Shown piece by piece: positions 1 through 12,983 of a DNA stretch of 64,000 nt (within the stretch, counting starts at the first letter, position 1; the number at the start of each line of letters is the position of its first letter). The stretch lies in NCBI GenBank assembly GCA_020726505.1, contig JAHLEZ010000030.1, positions 496,001 to 560,000 on the forward strand, written 5' to 3'. The notes beneath the pieces are model-generated. The model had not been told where the DNA came from. It saw nothing but the letters and a program-made list of their open reading frames with translations, and ran no database searches. This DNA comes from Leptodontidium sp. MPI-SDFR-AT-0119 (taxonomy: Eukaryota; Ascomycota; Leotiomycetes; Helotiales; Leptodontidiaceae). Made by a program: the position numbers and the translations under genes.

Positions 1-350
1 TGGTTTTTCGGTAAAAGACGACTCTGAGCCAATTAGCAGCGCTGAAAATAGTATTTTGGGGAAAGTAACAGGCGGCATATGCTTGATTGGTTGCAGTCCT
101 CAGAGCTGTAACAATATTGCTGCTTTTGAATAGTCTTTGAACTCCCCTGAACGTATCGCAAGCACTGCTTTATTAACCTAAGCTGATTTGTTCACAGCGT
201 TGTTCCGTAGTGTGCTAGTGGGATTTGGTGCGGGGTAGGATTTGGCACGGGATCTCGGTTATATTTCTCGCCTTATTGAGGCTTAGCCGCCAGCCTCACT
301 TCTTGATCTTCAGCTTTCCACAAGCATCAGTTTCATGAAAGATCATCAGA

Positions 351-2465
351 ATGACAAGCAACATATACGACAGGCTTCCGGCAGGAACACGCACCATACG
401 ATTAGTGGAGCTACTACCTGGCAAGCGCTCAGATATCGTGGAATGCACTCTGCACGAGGGACCTCTTAGTACCGATCGACCTTACAAGGCCTTATCCTAT
501 GCCTGGGATGATCACAAAACCACCTCAAAGGTCTTCATTATATGCAACAAGAAGAAACTGGAGGTATCGTTGAATCTCTACCATGCGCTCCGTCAGCTAC
601 GGCACTTCAGCTCCCCTGTCACCCTCTGGGTGGATGCTTTATGCATAAACCAAGCAGATGACGCGGAAAGGACTCACCAAGTCGGTATGATGCGTGAGAT
701 ATACGAGAATAGCTACGAAATTGCAATTTGGCTTGGAGAACTACGGCGGCTTGATGCTTTGGGCGAATTCGTAAATGCAACTGAGGAGGAGTCTGAGAAT
801 GATGTTCAATTAGAGAAGGAACCCATTGAATGGCATGATGATGAGCAGGATCGTCCCAAGGTAGAAGCGTATCTTCGAGCATTTGCACGTGTGGAGCAAA
901 ATTTGGTTAGCTTGGACGATAGGGCCGAAGTCGCGGACGTCTTTGGTGCCTTCTGCTTGATTCGCTTGCTTTCTCAAGGCACTCTCTCGGAAGACATAGC
1001 ATTTTTTCGCCACATATATTGGGGAGGTGCTATTATCAAGGCGTTGTGGGCTATAATGAAACTACCATGGGTAAGCGTCACTCTTAATCTCTGAGCAACT
1101 CCCTTCTAAATATGTTTGCTAACATGCAATTAGTGGACGCGAACTTGGGTCGTTCAAGAAACTGTTGTTGCTCAAAGATCAACGTTATATTTTAGCAATA
1201 TTTCTGCCCCATGGACAATGTTTTCGAAGGCAGCCACCAACTACGTGCAAAGTCGTATATTGGAGAATCTAGACCTATATGGATCCCAAGAAACCCGTGA
1301 CCCGCTGGCATACTTCGGCCGGACAGTTCTGGATATCGAGTCCACCAGAATTGACTGGATGAATCTGGAGCCTATTACGATACTCTCACTACTTAGGAAA
1401 TTCCGCTCCAGGGAGGCGTCAGATGAGAGGGACAAAGTCTTCGCTCTCCTTGGGTTAGTGAAGCATTGGGAGCATGGAGCGCCTATTTTCCCAGATTATA
1501 GCCTGGCTCCAGAAGAGGTGTTCTGGAGAACAACCATAAATATAATCTCAAGTACAAGGTCGCTGTCTGTACTGGTGGGTACTTTGTACTCAAGCAAAGC
1601 ACGGCCAATACTAAAAACTTCCTGGGTAACAAACTGGGGCGTTCCACCGCAGCAGAACGAATATGAAAGGTTGAGCCGCCTAAATATGTACAACGCATCG
1701 TGCGGATTGGAAGGAGCTGTTCGTCTTCATGGGAACCGAGTGTTAGAAGTCCAGGGGCTTTTTGTGGATGAGATAGTCACTGTTGGATCAGAACTGCCAC
1801 ATGGGCAGGTAAATCGTCTACGCGCAGTGATATCTGAGTGGTCAAGGTTAGCTTATCCTCAAACCGACACCAAAGGGCGTAAGGAGGTGGGCCGCAGGAA
1901 TGCCTTTTGGAGGACCATCTGCGCCAATACTCTCTACTCAGATACTGGGACTGGCGGCTACCAAAAAGCCGATGCGAGTGGGGAGAATGCGTTCCTCACC
2001 TGGATGCTTGGGGGAGACGTTCTCGCAGCACGTCGAACAACCTGCATTATAGCTGGTCAATGGCAAGATTATGCCGAACCGCCAGAAGTGAACAAGAGCA
2101 AAAACTCTTTTCATTACTCCGTAGAATCTGCTTCGAGCTCGAGAGTCTTTTTTCTCACTCGTAGAGGCTATATGGGCACTGGCCCTAGTACTAGCCAAAA
2201 AGGGGACCATATTTATGTCTTACTAGGTAGTCGGGTTCCCTTTGTTCTTAGCCCCGGGAAAGAACCTCGCACCTGTCTCTCCGAGCGGCTGAGAGTTTTG
2301 ATTTCAGATCCGAAGGGAAAGAAGCTAGACTCGACGTGTTCTCAAGTCCACACTGAATGTTGCTCACTCATTGGAGACGCTTACGTTCATGGCTATATGG
2401 AAGGCAAAGCTATCAAGGATGCTTTAAAACGTTCCATTGAGCCACAATCGGTTTACTTAGTCTGA
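351..2465 (+). CDS. HET-domain (heterokaryon incompatibility) protein
   Basis: Two exons, 351-1070 and 1134-2465, give 683 residues. The 63-nt intron starts GTAAGC, has a GCTAACATG branch site and ends in TTAG; splicing keeps phase 0 and completes the HET core. The three HET blocks are visible: YKALSYAWDD near residue 45, LWVDALCINQADDAERTHQV near residue 92, and WTRTWVVQE across the splice junction. HET domains in fungi trigger cell death when genetically different hyphae fuse; partner and trigger cannot be read here. The C-terminal 400 residues match no domain I recognise, as is usual for the family. No signal peptide is seen. The reading frame is clean although the gene sits beside RIP-damaged repeats. 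Start ATG 351 is the first in frame. The family call is secure, the biological role is inferred. Confidence 0.9.
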
Positions 2466-3017
2466 TCAAGCATGTTGGTTACGTGAAGCGGGACTTGTTT
2501 TCGCTATAACCTACTAGAGCAGGAATGTTTTGTTAGTTAGTCCAGATTTTAACCACTTCGATTTTTCGAACATCGCTTCTGACTATCTCACAAGCAAACA
2601 ATCAAAGTAACATACTTAAGATCTAAAGGAGAATTGGAAGCAAACAAACCTTGCTACCATAGATGCGAGACCTGCCCTAAAATTCGGGGGAAGCCTCTCC
2701 CGCCTACAACTTCTCTTCAGGTCGTCCCTCGAACTATTATCCATCCCCATCGACTTCGAGTGTACACAATTCATCGTCAGCAAGTTTAAAGCGCGCTTGG
2801 ATGCCACGACACTACACGCGAAACAATGTCTTTATAACTAGAATCTTTAGGAGGGTGAGCAACAAAGTAATTCACTTAGTTTGCAAGCGTTTTAATTAAT
2901 TTTTTATTTAATAGTAGGCGTCTAGGAGAAAGTGATGACTAAACTGTGGAAACAGCTCTCAGCTATAACTGCTCTATTGAAAGAGCCTACTGCTTTGAGA
3001 AAGAGCATCGCTGCCTT
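2466..3017. other. HET 3' flank, no gene seen
   Basis: This stretch passes from genic composition into AT-rich repeat sequence. I see no credible coding region, RNA gene or complete repeat; short open frames on the minus strand lack coding character. Confidence 0.6.
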
Positions 3018-3200
3018 TCAGGGTGGGGAGAAAAATTAAGTTACTTGAATAAAAATTAAGTTACTTGAATAAAAATTAAGTTACTTTAATTAAATTAAAT
3101 GAAAGTAACTTAAAAGTTACTTAATTTTTTACTTATTTTTTTACTTAATTTATTATAACAAATTTAATTAATATATAACTCTTAATATATAAAGTTTGCT
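3018..3200. repeat. Dispersed hairpin repeat, copy 1 (possible hAT end)
   Basis: The block begins CAGGGTGGGGAGAAAAA and continues with three near-tandem copies of an AATTAAGTTACTT unit (about 19 bp). The inverted form (AAGTAACTTAA, AAGTTACTTAA) follows, so the segment can fold into an AT-rich hairpin. A second copy in the same orientation lies at 63132-63300. A CAGGG terminus with subterminal inverted motifs resembles hAT-type ends, but no opposite end was found. Confidence 0.6.
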
Positions 3201-3444
3201 TCTTTTATATTTGTATTAGGCTCTTTATTAGCCTCTTTTTCTCCCTCTATAATAGGACCCCAGCTTCTTAAACACATTATTATATTAAATGTATCTTTAT
3301 TTAATCTATTCCTTAGCTTATTAATAACTAAAGCCCCTTGTGTGGAGTTGGCAGATCAATATGAGGAAACGACACGTGATTTGAAGTAATTCTTGAATTG
3401 CTTGAGTTGCGACTACCTAAGAGCTTAAGGCTCTATATATATAT

Positions 3445-3660
3445 TGTCACGATACATGGTTAGCGGCACCTCTTACGCGAGCCCACTGAACGGCCAAGTG
3501 TGCTTCCTGCACACCTACAGCTAGCCAAACCTACCTACTTGTTATATATAGCCAGCTTTCTCCCTCTCAACGAGAGGGCAGAGCACTTCTCAATCAATCT
3601 TCTGCTCCCCACTACTTTACCAATTCTTGCTTCTCTCCCCCTTTAGTATTCTACGTGATA
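3445..3660 (+). mobile_element. Solo LTR, Copia-like family, 216 bp
   Basis: It begins TGTCACG and ends CGTGATA, a TG...CA pair with one C-to-T change at the end. It is flanked on both sides by TATAT, a plausible but low-complexity 5-bp target duplication. It aligns over its whole length with 63315-63531, including the shared core AGCGGCACC...ACGCGAGCCCACT and a TATATA box region. No internal retrotransposon sequence adjoins it, so it is read as a solo LTR. The Copia assignment comes from the gag-like sequence after the second copy. Confidence 0.7.
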
Positions 3661-5365
3661 TATATATTATAATAAGCTTACTAAAATCTTCTAAAATTAA
3701 TTATAAATCGTTTTAATTTATAATAACTCTTAGAATCGTTTAGAAGAGAAAGGCCATGTGACCGAATAAGCGAATGTTCTGAAAACCGGCAGGAGGCACT
3801 GATCTTTATTGTTAGTTTTTTTTTTCTTCTTTTATTTTAACCCTTAATAGCTCCTACAACTAGGCTTTAGCTATAGTCTAAGACGACTACTATTATAATT
3901 AAGGACGGATATAAAGCGACTATTAAGGCTAGCTTTTAGCTAAGGCCTAAGGCTTCTAAGGCATAAACTAAACCACCCCTAGGGTAATATAAGAAATCCT
4001 ATCACGTTGTGTTTTAGAAAAATTAAAAGATTTTTTTCACCTCGTATTAAAGACCTAATACCCGAAGGGCTCAGCCTCTAGTTTTCTACACCCTATTCTA
4101 AAGCTTTTGTTTGTGTTGTCTTACAATACGAGTTACTAAACTTAGGAAAATTTACCAAGCAGTTATTATTCCCTAAATAATATACGATTGCTTTATATAG
4201 TTTGTCGCTCATAAGCGCGAAGAAGACTATATAAAACAAATCATTAACTTACTTAAAACACTTCAAGCGAAAGCAAATAAAATTATTAGAAGCGTATATA
4301 AAGCAACGTTAGGCCCAGCCCTAAATATAAAGCTTTATCTTCTTCCTATTAAATAACAAATTTGGAAAGCAAACGTCGAGATTGTTAATAGGATTTTCTT
4401 CTTAGATAAAATACCAACCTTGGTAGGCTTTTAATTCCTTCAAATCACGAGGAACTAATAAAAAAGAAATTATACCTGAGCCCTTTGGAATCACGTATAG
4501 GCGTCTTCGTTAGCGTCGCGAAGCGTCGATTAAGGATTAAGAAATTATCCCACTGTTTCTTATATAATTATAGTAGTAAGGACTAATCGTAAGGATAGTA
4601 TTATGCGCCGAAATATCTAGAACCTAATATAAGGAGTTCCTTAAGCATCCCTTAAATAACCTTTTTGTTTATACTAACGGCAGTAGAATTAATAACCATA
4701 TAAAAGTTATAATAATATTACCTCTAATTAAATATATAAAATTGGCGTATATAGGGGATAGTGAAACCTTAATCGAATATGCTACAAAATCATAAAGTAT
4801 TAAGTTAATCCTATAAAGATTATAATATAACTACCTCACTTAAAGCTCGCTTATATACTCAATAAAACCTATTCTAGGCCTAATCAGCCGGAAATAGCTT
4901 AAAACAAGCCACATACGTCTAATACAAAGCTCTGACGTCCACAGGTTACAGCCATGGAATCCAAGGCTTCTGATACACGGCTTTCCTAGGCTAAAACAGT
5001 GGTTGTACGAAGCTCCGGGCTTTGCGTCTCAAACTACCGGAAAACAACTGTATTTAGTAAAGACTCGTTTGAGCTCGTTTGAGCTCGTTTGAGCTTACAT
5101 TTACCTAATTCGGCTACCTAAGCAAATACACACGTGATAAGCTAGAGTAGTTATATAGACCTAGAAATCCCCTTTACAATAGAATCATCATTCACACCAA
5201 GTATCACTTCTTTTCAAATCCTTTAAATTATAAATGAAAACGTAAAGAAAAGAAATAAGAAAAATAAGTTAATTATCTTTATAAATAACTAAGCAGTTAT
5301 CCAGATATTTCGGAAATTAATTAGTAGATCAAGTGCATATATCGTAATTAACGTAATACAATTTA
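3661..5365. other. RIP-degraded repeat block with a LINE RNase H relic
   Basis: AT-rich, stop-riddled sequence without an intact gene. Around 4630-4800 on the plus strand a decayed retroelement RNase H segment can be read (FVYTNGS, then NNHIKV and AYIGDSET). It aligns with another copy at 51430-51605. A short direct repeat CTCGTTTGAG occurs three times near 5066-5095. The remainder is unassigned. Confidence 0.55.
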
Positions 5366-5667
5366 TGTTATGGCTGACAAGAGATTAATACGGCGAGTTG
5401 ACTCAAGCTTTATATTTAAGCTTAAAGTTACGCTCAGAATCGAGAAGAAAAGACAAAGAGAAAAGGAGAGCTCTCTATAAGAAAGAACTTAAGTATAAAT
5501 ATATAATAGACCCTCCTAATAAGGCCTAGCGTAATCGAGCGCTATTTACATTAATACATTATAGACTCGCCACTTAGTCTTTTCTATTAGGCTTAGCGCC
5601 GTCGTATAGCCAGCGATATTACAAGCCTGTGTCGGTTAGAATACAAGGCGTATTATAAGTCGTAATA
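5366..5667 (-). repeat. 3' LTR of the Gypsy element
   Basis: 302 bp, read on the minus strand as TATTACG (from TGTTACG) through to CCATAACA. It is homologous to the LTR at 12984-13284 and to solo LTRs at 45031-45332 and 53672-53971. It is the most RIP-altered of the four, with many C-to-T changes. Confidence 0.88.
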
Positions 5668-5670
5668 TTA

Positions 5671-5690
5671 CCCCCCCCCCCCCCCCCTCT
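5671..5690 (-). other. Polypurine tract of the Gypsy element
   Basis: Seventeen consecutive C on the plus strand (G on the element strand) lie three bases from the 3' LTR, preceded by AAGA on the element strand. This is where plus-strand DNA synthesis of an LTR retrotransposon is primed, and it fixes the element's orientation as minus. Confidence 0.75.
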
Positions 5691-6209
5691 TAAAAAACTA
5701 CGTTTGCGTAGTTATAGCTATAACTATATCATCTTCTAAGTCGTTATAGTCGTTAACACCCGCGTTATAAGCCTCTAGCAATTTTAGGAGAGCTCTTAGT
5801 AAGCCTTTAGTATTAAGATACTCTAAATAAAAACGTTTAATTATATATAAAGCTGTTATAATATCTAAGTATAAGTATTACTTTAAGTCTTCGTCAGCGC
5901 CTAGCCACTTAATATAGTAAAATAGCTTATTCTATATAACCTTAGAGTCAAGGATGCCTTTAATTTCCTACTTATCTTACTTAAGTAACAGCTAAATAAG
6001 CATCGGCGTAACTTTAGCTTGTCCTAATAACGGGTTATCGACGTACTTACGGAGCGAGTACGAGTAAAAGACAGGGTAAATTAACTAGTCCTCTAAGAGC
6101 TTAACTCTTTAACTCTCTCCTTCTTTAGCGATTACTTTAACAAGGCCGTACCACTTATTCGACAGCTTCTTTAAGGGTCGGTCGACATTTTAGTTTTGAG
6201 TGTCGACTA

Positions 6210-6979
6210 ACGTCCCACCCCACCCTTTCGACCACCCTTTTACACTAAAAACAGTGATTTTGAGGTATTAATACTTTTATAACTAATTAATAAAAATTTG
6301 TAATTTTTTATATTTGTACTTATTAGCTCTTCTTAACTGACTTTATAAAGACAAATGTAATTTGGACTATAAATTATTACGTAATACCACATTTAAGTTT
6401 TTATATACAAAAATCACCAAAAATCACTTACTAATAACTTTCTTAATAATTAATATAATTTTATAAAACTTGAATGTATATAGATTGTATACAAATCTTG
6501 AAGGTTTAAGAATTTTGAAGTAATTGTATTAGTAGTTGTGTTTTAATCAAGTAATTAATTTCTCTTATATAAATTATTTGTATAGTGCTTCATATTTTAC
6601 TTAATTATAAAATTATTATTAATATAAATGACTTGAAACTCGGGGGTTTTGAAATATCATATAAATAATACTTTAATTATAAGTTTCAAGTTTTTATATT
6701 AATAATTGTGAAAGTTATTAGAAAAATAAGAAAAATTATTTTTACACCAAATTTGTATGAGAGAAATTTCTTTGACTTTAAATACTTAGTTTGTAATATT
6801 ACGTAATATGAAATAAGTATTACTAGAAATTATAAAAGATCTTATAAAAATATTATAAACCTTCAGTTTCAGCTTATTCTATTAACAAATAATAATAATA
6901 TTAATACCTTAAAATCGCTTGTTTTAGTGTAAAAGGGTGGTCGAAAGGTAGGGGTGGTCGAAAGGGTAGGGTGGGACGT
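6210..6979. mobile_element. MITE-like Tc1/mariner derivative, 770 bp, nested in the Gypsy element
   Basis: The ends are inverted repeats: ACGTCCCACCC, then CCTTTCGACCACCC, TTTTACACTAAAA and GGTATTAATA on the left, and the reverse complement on the right. A TA duplication lies at 6208-6209 and 6980-6981. The right repeat carries an extra 17-bp copy of the GGTCGAAAG module. The interior is extremely AT-rich with no usable open frame, so it is non-autonomous or decayed. Confidence 0.82.
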
Positions 6980-8859
6980 TAACACTAAGTCGCTAACGTC
7001 CTAGTCGACGGCACGTCGCCCACGGTTCGCTAGTCGTTCTATTTTCTCTTACTAATCCTTTAGGGACAATTATACGACTTTTATAACCTCCTTTATTTAT
7101 AATACTACTTATAAAGCCTCCTCGCGATTAAGTTTCTCTATTACTGTAGTCAGAGGTTCTAAGTTAACTAAATCCTAAGAAGTCCTTGGCTTAACACTAT
7201 TAAGTAACTAAAAAGGAAACAAATAGCCTAAAGACTCGTGTAATAACGTTAATTAGGCGATATCTATAATTAGTAAGAGGTTACTCTAATTATCTTAATA
7301 ATAATAATAAAAGGGGCGAAGTCACTACTTAATATATTAGTTTATTACCTTTATTTAACTATTAACGTTTAAGTTATACGCCGTCGTAAGCTTTACCTTA
7401 GTCCCGAAAATACAATAATACTCCCTCTAAAAGGAGGAGACGAACTAAGGTCCTCGGTCCGAGACAATAGAATCTAGTATACTAAAGTGTCAGGTCTAAG
7501 ACACAAAGAAGAGAATAACTATGCCTTTAGTAGTAATTATATTGTTGTAAAGTATTAAGACCGGCTTCTTAAATAAGCGGTCTATAATAACTATAGCGAA
7601 GTTATAGCTATATTTGTCTAATAATAGCTTCGTAAAATCCATTATAAGGTATTAGTACGGTCAGGCAGGGATTAATAAGGGGTGTAGAAAACTAAGAGTC
7701 TTATCTCTTTTAGCCTTTTTAAAACAACTGCAGTTCGCGACATAACGAGATACGTCCGTAGTAAGGCTATTCCAGTAGTATTTGCGACTAAGTAAGGCTT
7801 TTATCTTTCTGATCCCCGCGTGTGTTACCGAAGGTTAGGAATACACGTAGTAAATAAGTGTTGTACAAAGCTCCGGCGATTCTAAGGGCACTTTTAGGCG
7901 TCCTTAGAAAAGCAACTTGTCGTTTATTAGCTCGTAATCTAATGATTATTCCTTGGCTTTTTGTTAAAGAGGCTTTAGCGAGGGCGACGACTTATTAACT
8001 AAGAGCACTTAATTAATAATATTATATTCCGCGATATTATAGGCTATTATAAAATTAAAGTCAAGCTCCTCTAGTGTAAGGGTCTCTAAGTTAACTAATA
8101 CCCTTGTATTTAGCTCGGGTTCTAGCTCTAGTTCGTTATATGGCTTAGTATTATAATCCGGGATTATAGCCTTTATAAGTGCTAGGGGTATAGTCTCTAA
8201 GACGTTTAATATAGGCGTCTATAAGGTCGACGGCGGAGAGCTAGAGGTCGCCAGCGACTCGTGGGTTAATTTTGTCCGTCGAAATCTATTATTAACTACG
8301 AATGGCCCGCTTACGTGCCTCTGCGGCCGTAAGGTCCTAATCCCGTCGAGACAAGGTATCCGCTAACGTATTAATAGTTCCGGTATAGTACATAATCGTA
8401 AAATAAAAATCTATAAAGAACTCAGCCTATTAAGCCTACTTAGCCGTAAGGTCTTTAGTAATTATAAAGTACTTTAAGGCTCAGTAGTCTATGTAAACGA
8501 GTACATTTTTCTAGGCATCTAAGAGCTCTAGGCGATATTACTTAAATAACCGGAAAATCGCTAGTATCTCTTTATTATAAATCAGGTAGTTAAGCTCGGG
8601 GTCTATTATAGTCTTAAAGAAGTATCCCACGGGGTAAAAGGTGTCGTCCTCTTAAAGTTAAGATAAAATCCTAGCGACGACTTTATTAAAAAAGTTAGTC
8701 TCTAACTGTGTCTACTTAATAGGGTCGTAGTAGCAAAGAACCGGCGTAAACTAGAGGGCTTCTTAGAGAGTCTCTTAAGCGTTTTTATAGGCGTTGTCGA
8801 AGTTAAAAGGGACGACCTTTCTAGTAAGTATCGTAAGAAGTCGTGTGATACGACTATAG

Positions 8860-9520
8860 TCTTAAATAAACCGGCGGTAAAAGTTATAGAAACCTAAGTA
8901 ACTTTATACACTCCATATATTACCGGCGTATCGCCAGTCCTTAATTATACTAATCTTCTCTAAGTTTACTTTTACACTACTAACTTTAATAATAAATCCT
9001 AGGAACCTCGTCTTTTGTACATTAAACTCGGACTTCTTAATATCTGCCTAAAGTCCGTGTGCCTATAATATTACTATTACTTTCTTAACATAAACTTTAT
9101 ACTCCTTAGGGGTTAATAAATATATAAGAATATCGTTTATATAAGCCGCGCAAAAGTCGTTTAAGTACTTTATTAAGATGTCGTTAATAAACCGCTAAAA
9201 AGTCGCAGGGCTATTTATAAGGCCAAAGGGAAGGACCTTATATTTATACGTGCCGTATTAAGTACGAAAGGTCGTATAGTCTTTACTCTCGGGAGATATA
9301 CGAATACGGTAGAAAGCTTACTAAATATTAAGCTTTATAAAGACCTTTACTTTATAAATACGCGCTATTATCTCATTAATTAAAGAGATTAAGTACAGGT
9401 CCTTTTTCGACAAGGCATTTAGCTTCTTATAATCGACGTATAGCCGGAGACTATTATCGGCTTTCTTGGCAAAGAGAATAGGGGCCGCATATAGTGCGCT
9501 AGAAGGCTTAATAAAACCTT
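8860..9520 (-). pseudogene. Ty3/Gypsy reverse transcriptase relic
   Basis: Read on the minus strand from about 9520: KGFIKPSSALYAAPILF, then AKKADNSLRLYVDYKKLN, YTTFRT, YKYKVLPFGL, and AAYINDILIY. These are RT blocks of the Tf2-like Gypsy group. The YxDD metal-binding motif reads YIND, and TAG or TAA replaces Gln or Arg codons, so the enzyme is dead. The upstream part of the same frame resumes at about 10,095-10,400 (ELTKENYLSFKPLRR), on the far side of the 560-bp insertion. Confidence 0.85.
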
Positions 9521-9524
9521 TATA

Positions 9525-10084
9525 AGAATACTAGTCATATGCGAGCCTAATAACCGATGCGAGCCTTTGATACAAAGCTAATAACTTGATACAAAGCTAA
9601 TAACCGATGCGAAAGCTTAGTACTCAAAGTGGTTATATAAACCTAGAAATTGTAAAGGTAGTGGTTCTCACTCCATTTACTATGCCTAAATAGGATTAGT
9701 CTAAGACGTAACGAGAGACGTAATAGCCTCGGGAGCTCGGCAGGGCTCGAGCTGAGCGCTTTACGCCATATACCCACTTAGTATTCGACTAAGTGAGGCT
9801 GTGTAGCGCTAATACGTAATACGTATGTAACGTTACAACGCTACTACGTAATACGTACGCAACGTATACGTCATGTAATTAAGTCTAATTAGGAATAGCC
9901 TAGACGATGTCGAAGATATAAGGAGAGCTACCTTCCCTCAGGGAAAGGGCTCTTCACTTCGATATTCGCGTTAATAGAGAGTATTATCACCTGATCCCGG
10001 TACTGCTCGCTTACGGAAATCCGTGCTATTACAAAAATGCCCCCTCAATAGAATCATTATTCACACTATTATTCTCTATTTTAC
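9525..10084. mobile_element. 560-bp nested insertion with 10-bp target duplication
   Basis: The segment interrupts the pol frame between the pre-RT spacer and the first RT block. Both junctions carry AACCTTTATA (9515-9524 and 10085-10094), a 10-bp direct repeat. Termini share a weak inverted AGAATANTAG. The interior has a TATA-like GGTTATATAAACC and palindromic TACGTAATACGTA repeats near 9812-9862. A related TTATATARACCTAGAAAT stretch occurs near 5150-5170. A 9-10 bp duplication suggests a Mutator-like element, but no transposase is present and the class is open. Confidence 0.65.
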
Positions 10085-12983
10085 AACCTTTATATAAGTT
10101 ATTGATAATATACCGCTTAGTCTTTAATAACTATTCTTTAGTTATGCGCCGGAGAGGTTTAAAGGACAAATAGTTCTCTTTAGTAAGCTCGATCTAGTAG
10201 TTTATACCTTGGCGATGCGCTAGTAACTCGTCGAAGGCTCGCCGGGAAAAAAGGGAAGTATATTCTTAATACTTTATAAGGAGCCTCTTATTGACTAGTT
10301 CGTTATCTTATACGTACTTAGCCTTTAGGGCCTCCTCTAAGGTTAAGTCTCTATTTATTAATACGAGCTTAACACTTAATTAGTTTAAGGCCTTTCGCTA
10401 GTGACGAGTTAGCTCTTAGTCGATCTTATATACTAATGTCACGAAGGTTTTTACTTTATTCTTCTTAGTTTTCTTAAGTCAAAGGTATGTCGTAGACATC
10501 GCCGCTGCTAATATAAGAAAGATCTCTATAATAAGCGCCTTTAATTAGTAATTCGCTAGGGGGGCTATATAAGTGTTCTTGTCTTTTAATAGTGATCCTA
10601 AATCACGGGATATTAAAGGGTTTAATTAATCTTCTATAATATAAAGGCGCTCTTTAACTTCTCTAGCGAAGCTCGAGGGTCGAGTCGGCGAGACGCTAGT
10701 AGTAAGTCGTATAAAAACCTTTAACTTAGGGGAATTATCGAGTGCCTAATCTTAACTTACCTCTAATAATAGTTATTTATATTTATAAAGGCATCCCTTC
10801 GTTCTATATCAAGTTAGTAAGACTTAACGATTAGCTTGTTAGAACAGTTAATATCGACGAAGACTCGTTAGTTAAAGTACGGCTAGACAGGTATATTTAA
10901 TAGTTATTCTAGTCGATTACGGTTTTTCGTATACGACTGCTTTAGGTCGTAATACTCGAGGAACTTCTGACTAATAAGGACGTCGGTGTTTCTTAAGTCA
11001 GTCACTAAGAAAGGGAAGTTAATTCGCCGGCGGTCGATCGTAAGAGTAAGTAAGACGGCTATATTAATTAGCTTCCTTTTCTTACTATTATATCTAATTA
11101 AGACAATTAGTTAAAGGAGAGATATAAAAGAAATATTAAATTACTTGACGAGTCGGTATATAAGAGAAGTTTTAATAATACTAAAAATATTAGCTCTGCT
11201 ATTAATATATACTAGTGTTTTAGTAAAGAATCCATTCCTTCCTAGTTTAATACTAATTAAGAATTGTCGTCCTCTACTAAAAGCACGGAAATCAAATACT
11301 AAGTCTTTTTATAAGTTATAGCCTAAACTAAGGTATAAGTCTTTGCCACAGCCTAGGAGTTTTTTAATAACTCGTTAGTCTCTAGGTCCTCGTTAATAAC
11401 TAGCTCGGAAATAGACTTATCGAGAGCCTAGTCTTTATAGCGCTTAAGACAGTCGCTAGCCTAATAGCCGGTCTTACTATTGTAAAAGTAAGTATTAAAA
11501 GAGACGTCCTTAAGTATAAGAGGAAGCACAGGAGACTCAAGTCGGCGCAAAACGGGCGAGGGAGAGGGCGTACGCTGGCGGATATCCGACGACTGTCTCA
11601 GAGTTAGTAGTCTCTACGTCGTAGTAGCCGGCGTAAGGGAGGTGACACGCTAGTTTTCTTTCTTTAAGATGCCGCGCGAGTCGCTAGTATTAAAGGCTAC
11701 GCTAGACTAAGCTTTACGGGTCAAAGCGGCTTCTTCTAAGGCAATATTACGACTCTTCTAGTCCGTAATAGCCAAGAACTCGTCGAGAGTAGTGTAATCA
11801 CCGTCTATTTTATGCTTCTTAATATAAATCATATGTTTAAGAGTCAGGGATACCTTTTTATATATATCCTTAAACTAGTAGGCGCGGGCGATTTTGCCTA
11901 TAATAATATATAACGTAAATTTAATCTAGAAGTTATTATATATTATATTACCTATAAGAAGTTAGTTATATTATCTCTTGGCAGCTTAGACCCGGTTATA
12001 ATTAAAGAATCGTTAGTTTAACGCCTTTAATATATTAACTGCCTTATTAAAGGTTCCGGCATAATCGGGATCTATGTGTTAAAAGATAATAGTCTTAGCT
12101 TCGCTAGTAGTACACTAGAAGTAAGCCTTAACTTAAGACATCCTATTCTTAAAGTTATTAAAGTACTCTTCTAGGAATAACTTTATCTCTATCTTTTAGG
12201 CATCGTACTTTATATCTCCCTTATAGTTGTTAAAGGGGAGTTAAAGGTACTTGACTTTAAAAAGCTTTACTACTAGGATCGACATATCTAGCTTTGACAA
12301 ATAATAGTCGGCGGTTAATTAAAGATCGGCTGTAAAAGCACGTATTAATTAGTTAGAAAAAGGGGAAGGAGTACAAGTCTCTTGGCGAGGGTTATTAATA
12401 GTATATTAAGTAAGGGCTTATATAACAGTAACAGCGACAATAAAGCTAATAAAGTCCTTAATTAGCTGATTTACCTTTACTTATTAAGCGGGGGTAAAAC
12501 CCTCTATATTAGTAGGCTCCGGCGATGCGTCGAAGAAGTTCTAGGGTTTGTCCTCTAAGTCCGAATCGAATCCTTTAAAGCTGTCCGTTTCTTTTAAAAG
12601 AGTCTTAATTAAAGGGATAAAGGTATTAATAAAGTCTAACTATATAAGGGCGCTTCTTTCTCTAGAGCTTCGCTAACAAAGGGGAGAAGTCGGCAGTAGT
12701 AGTAATACAAGGTAAGGAGGTGTTTAAGGTTATTAATTAATTTATTAATTAAATATACGTTCCGAAATAGCGACGCGCGTTAAGTTGCGACAAAGTAAGT
12801 TGACCGCAAGAGAATATCTAGCTTTCTTTAAGATAGTCTATTACTAAGGTAGAGAGGTACTTATTTATTAAATAGGCTAAGGTATTAAGGCTCGTTATTA
12901 ACTTATTATAAGGGCAAGTCGATAAGGCGTAATACTAAGTGAAATATAACGCTTTATAATAAAGGGGTATTAGTCTTTTCTTA

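Noticed and set aside
619..1013. Minus-strand open frames across the HET gene
   Set aside because: They are antisense shadows of a gene whose plus-strand frame carries all HET motifs.
3033..3095. CRISPR-like short tandem repeats
   Set aside because: The units are contiguous AT-rich repeats without unique spacers, in a eukaryotic genome.
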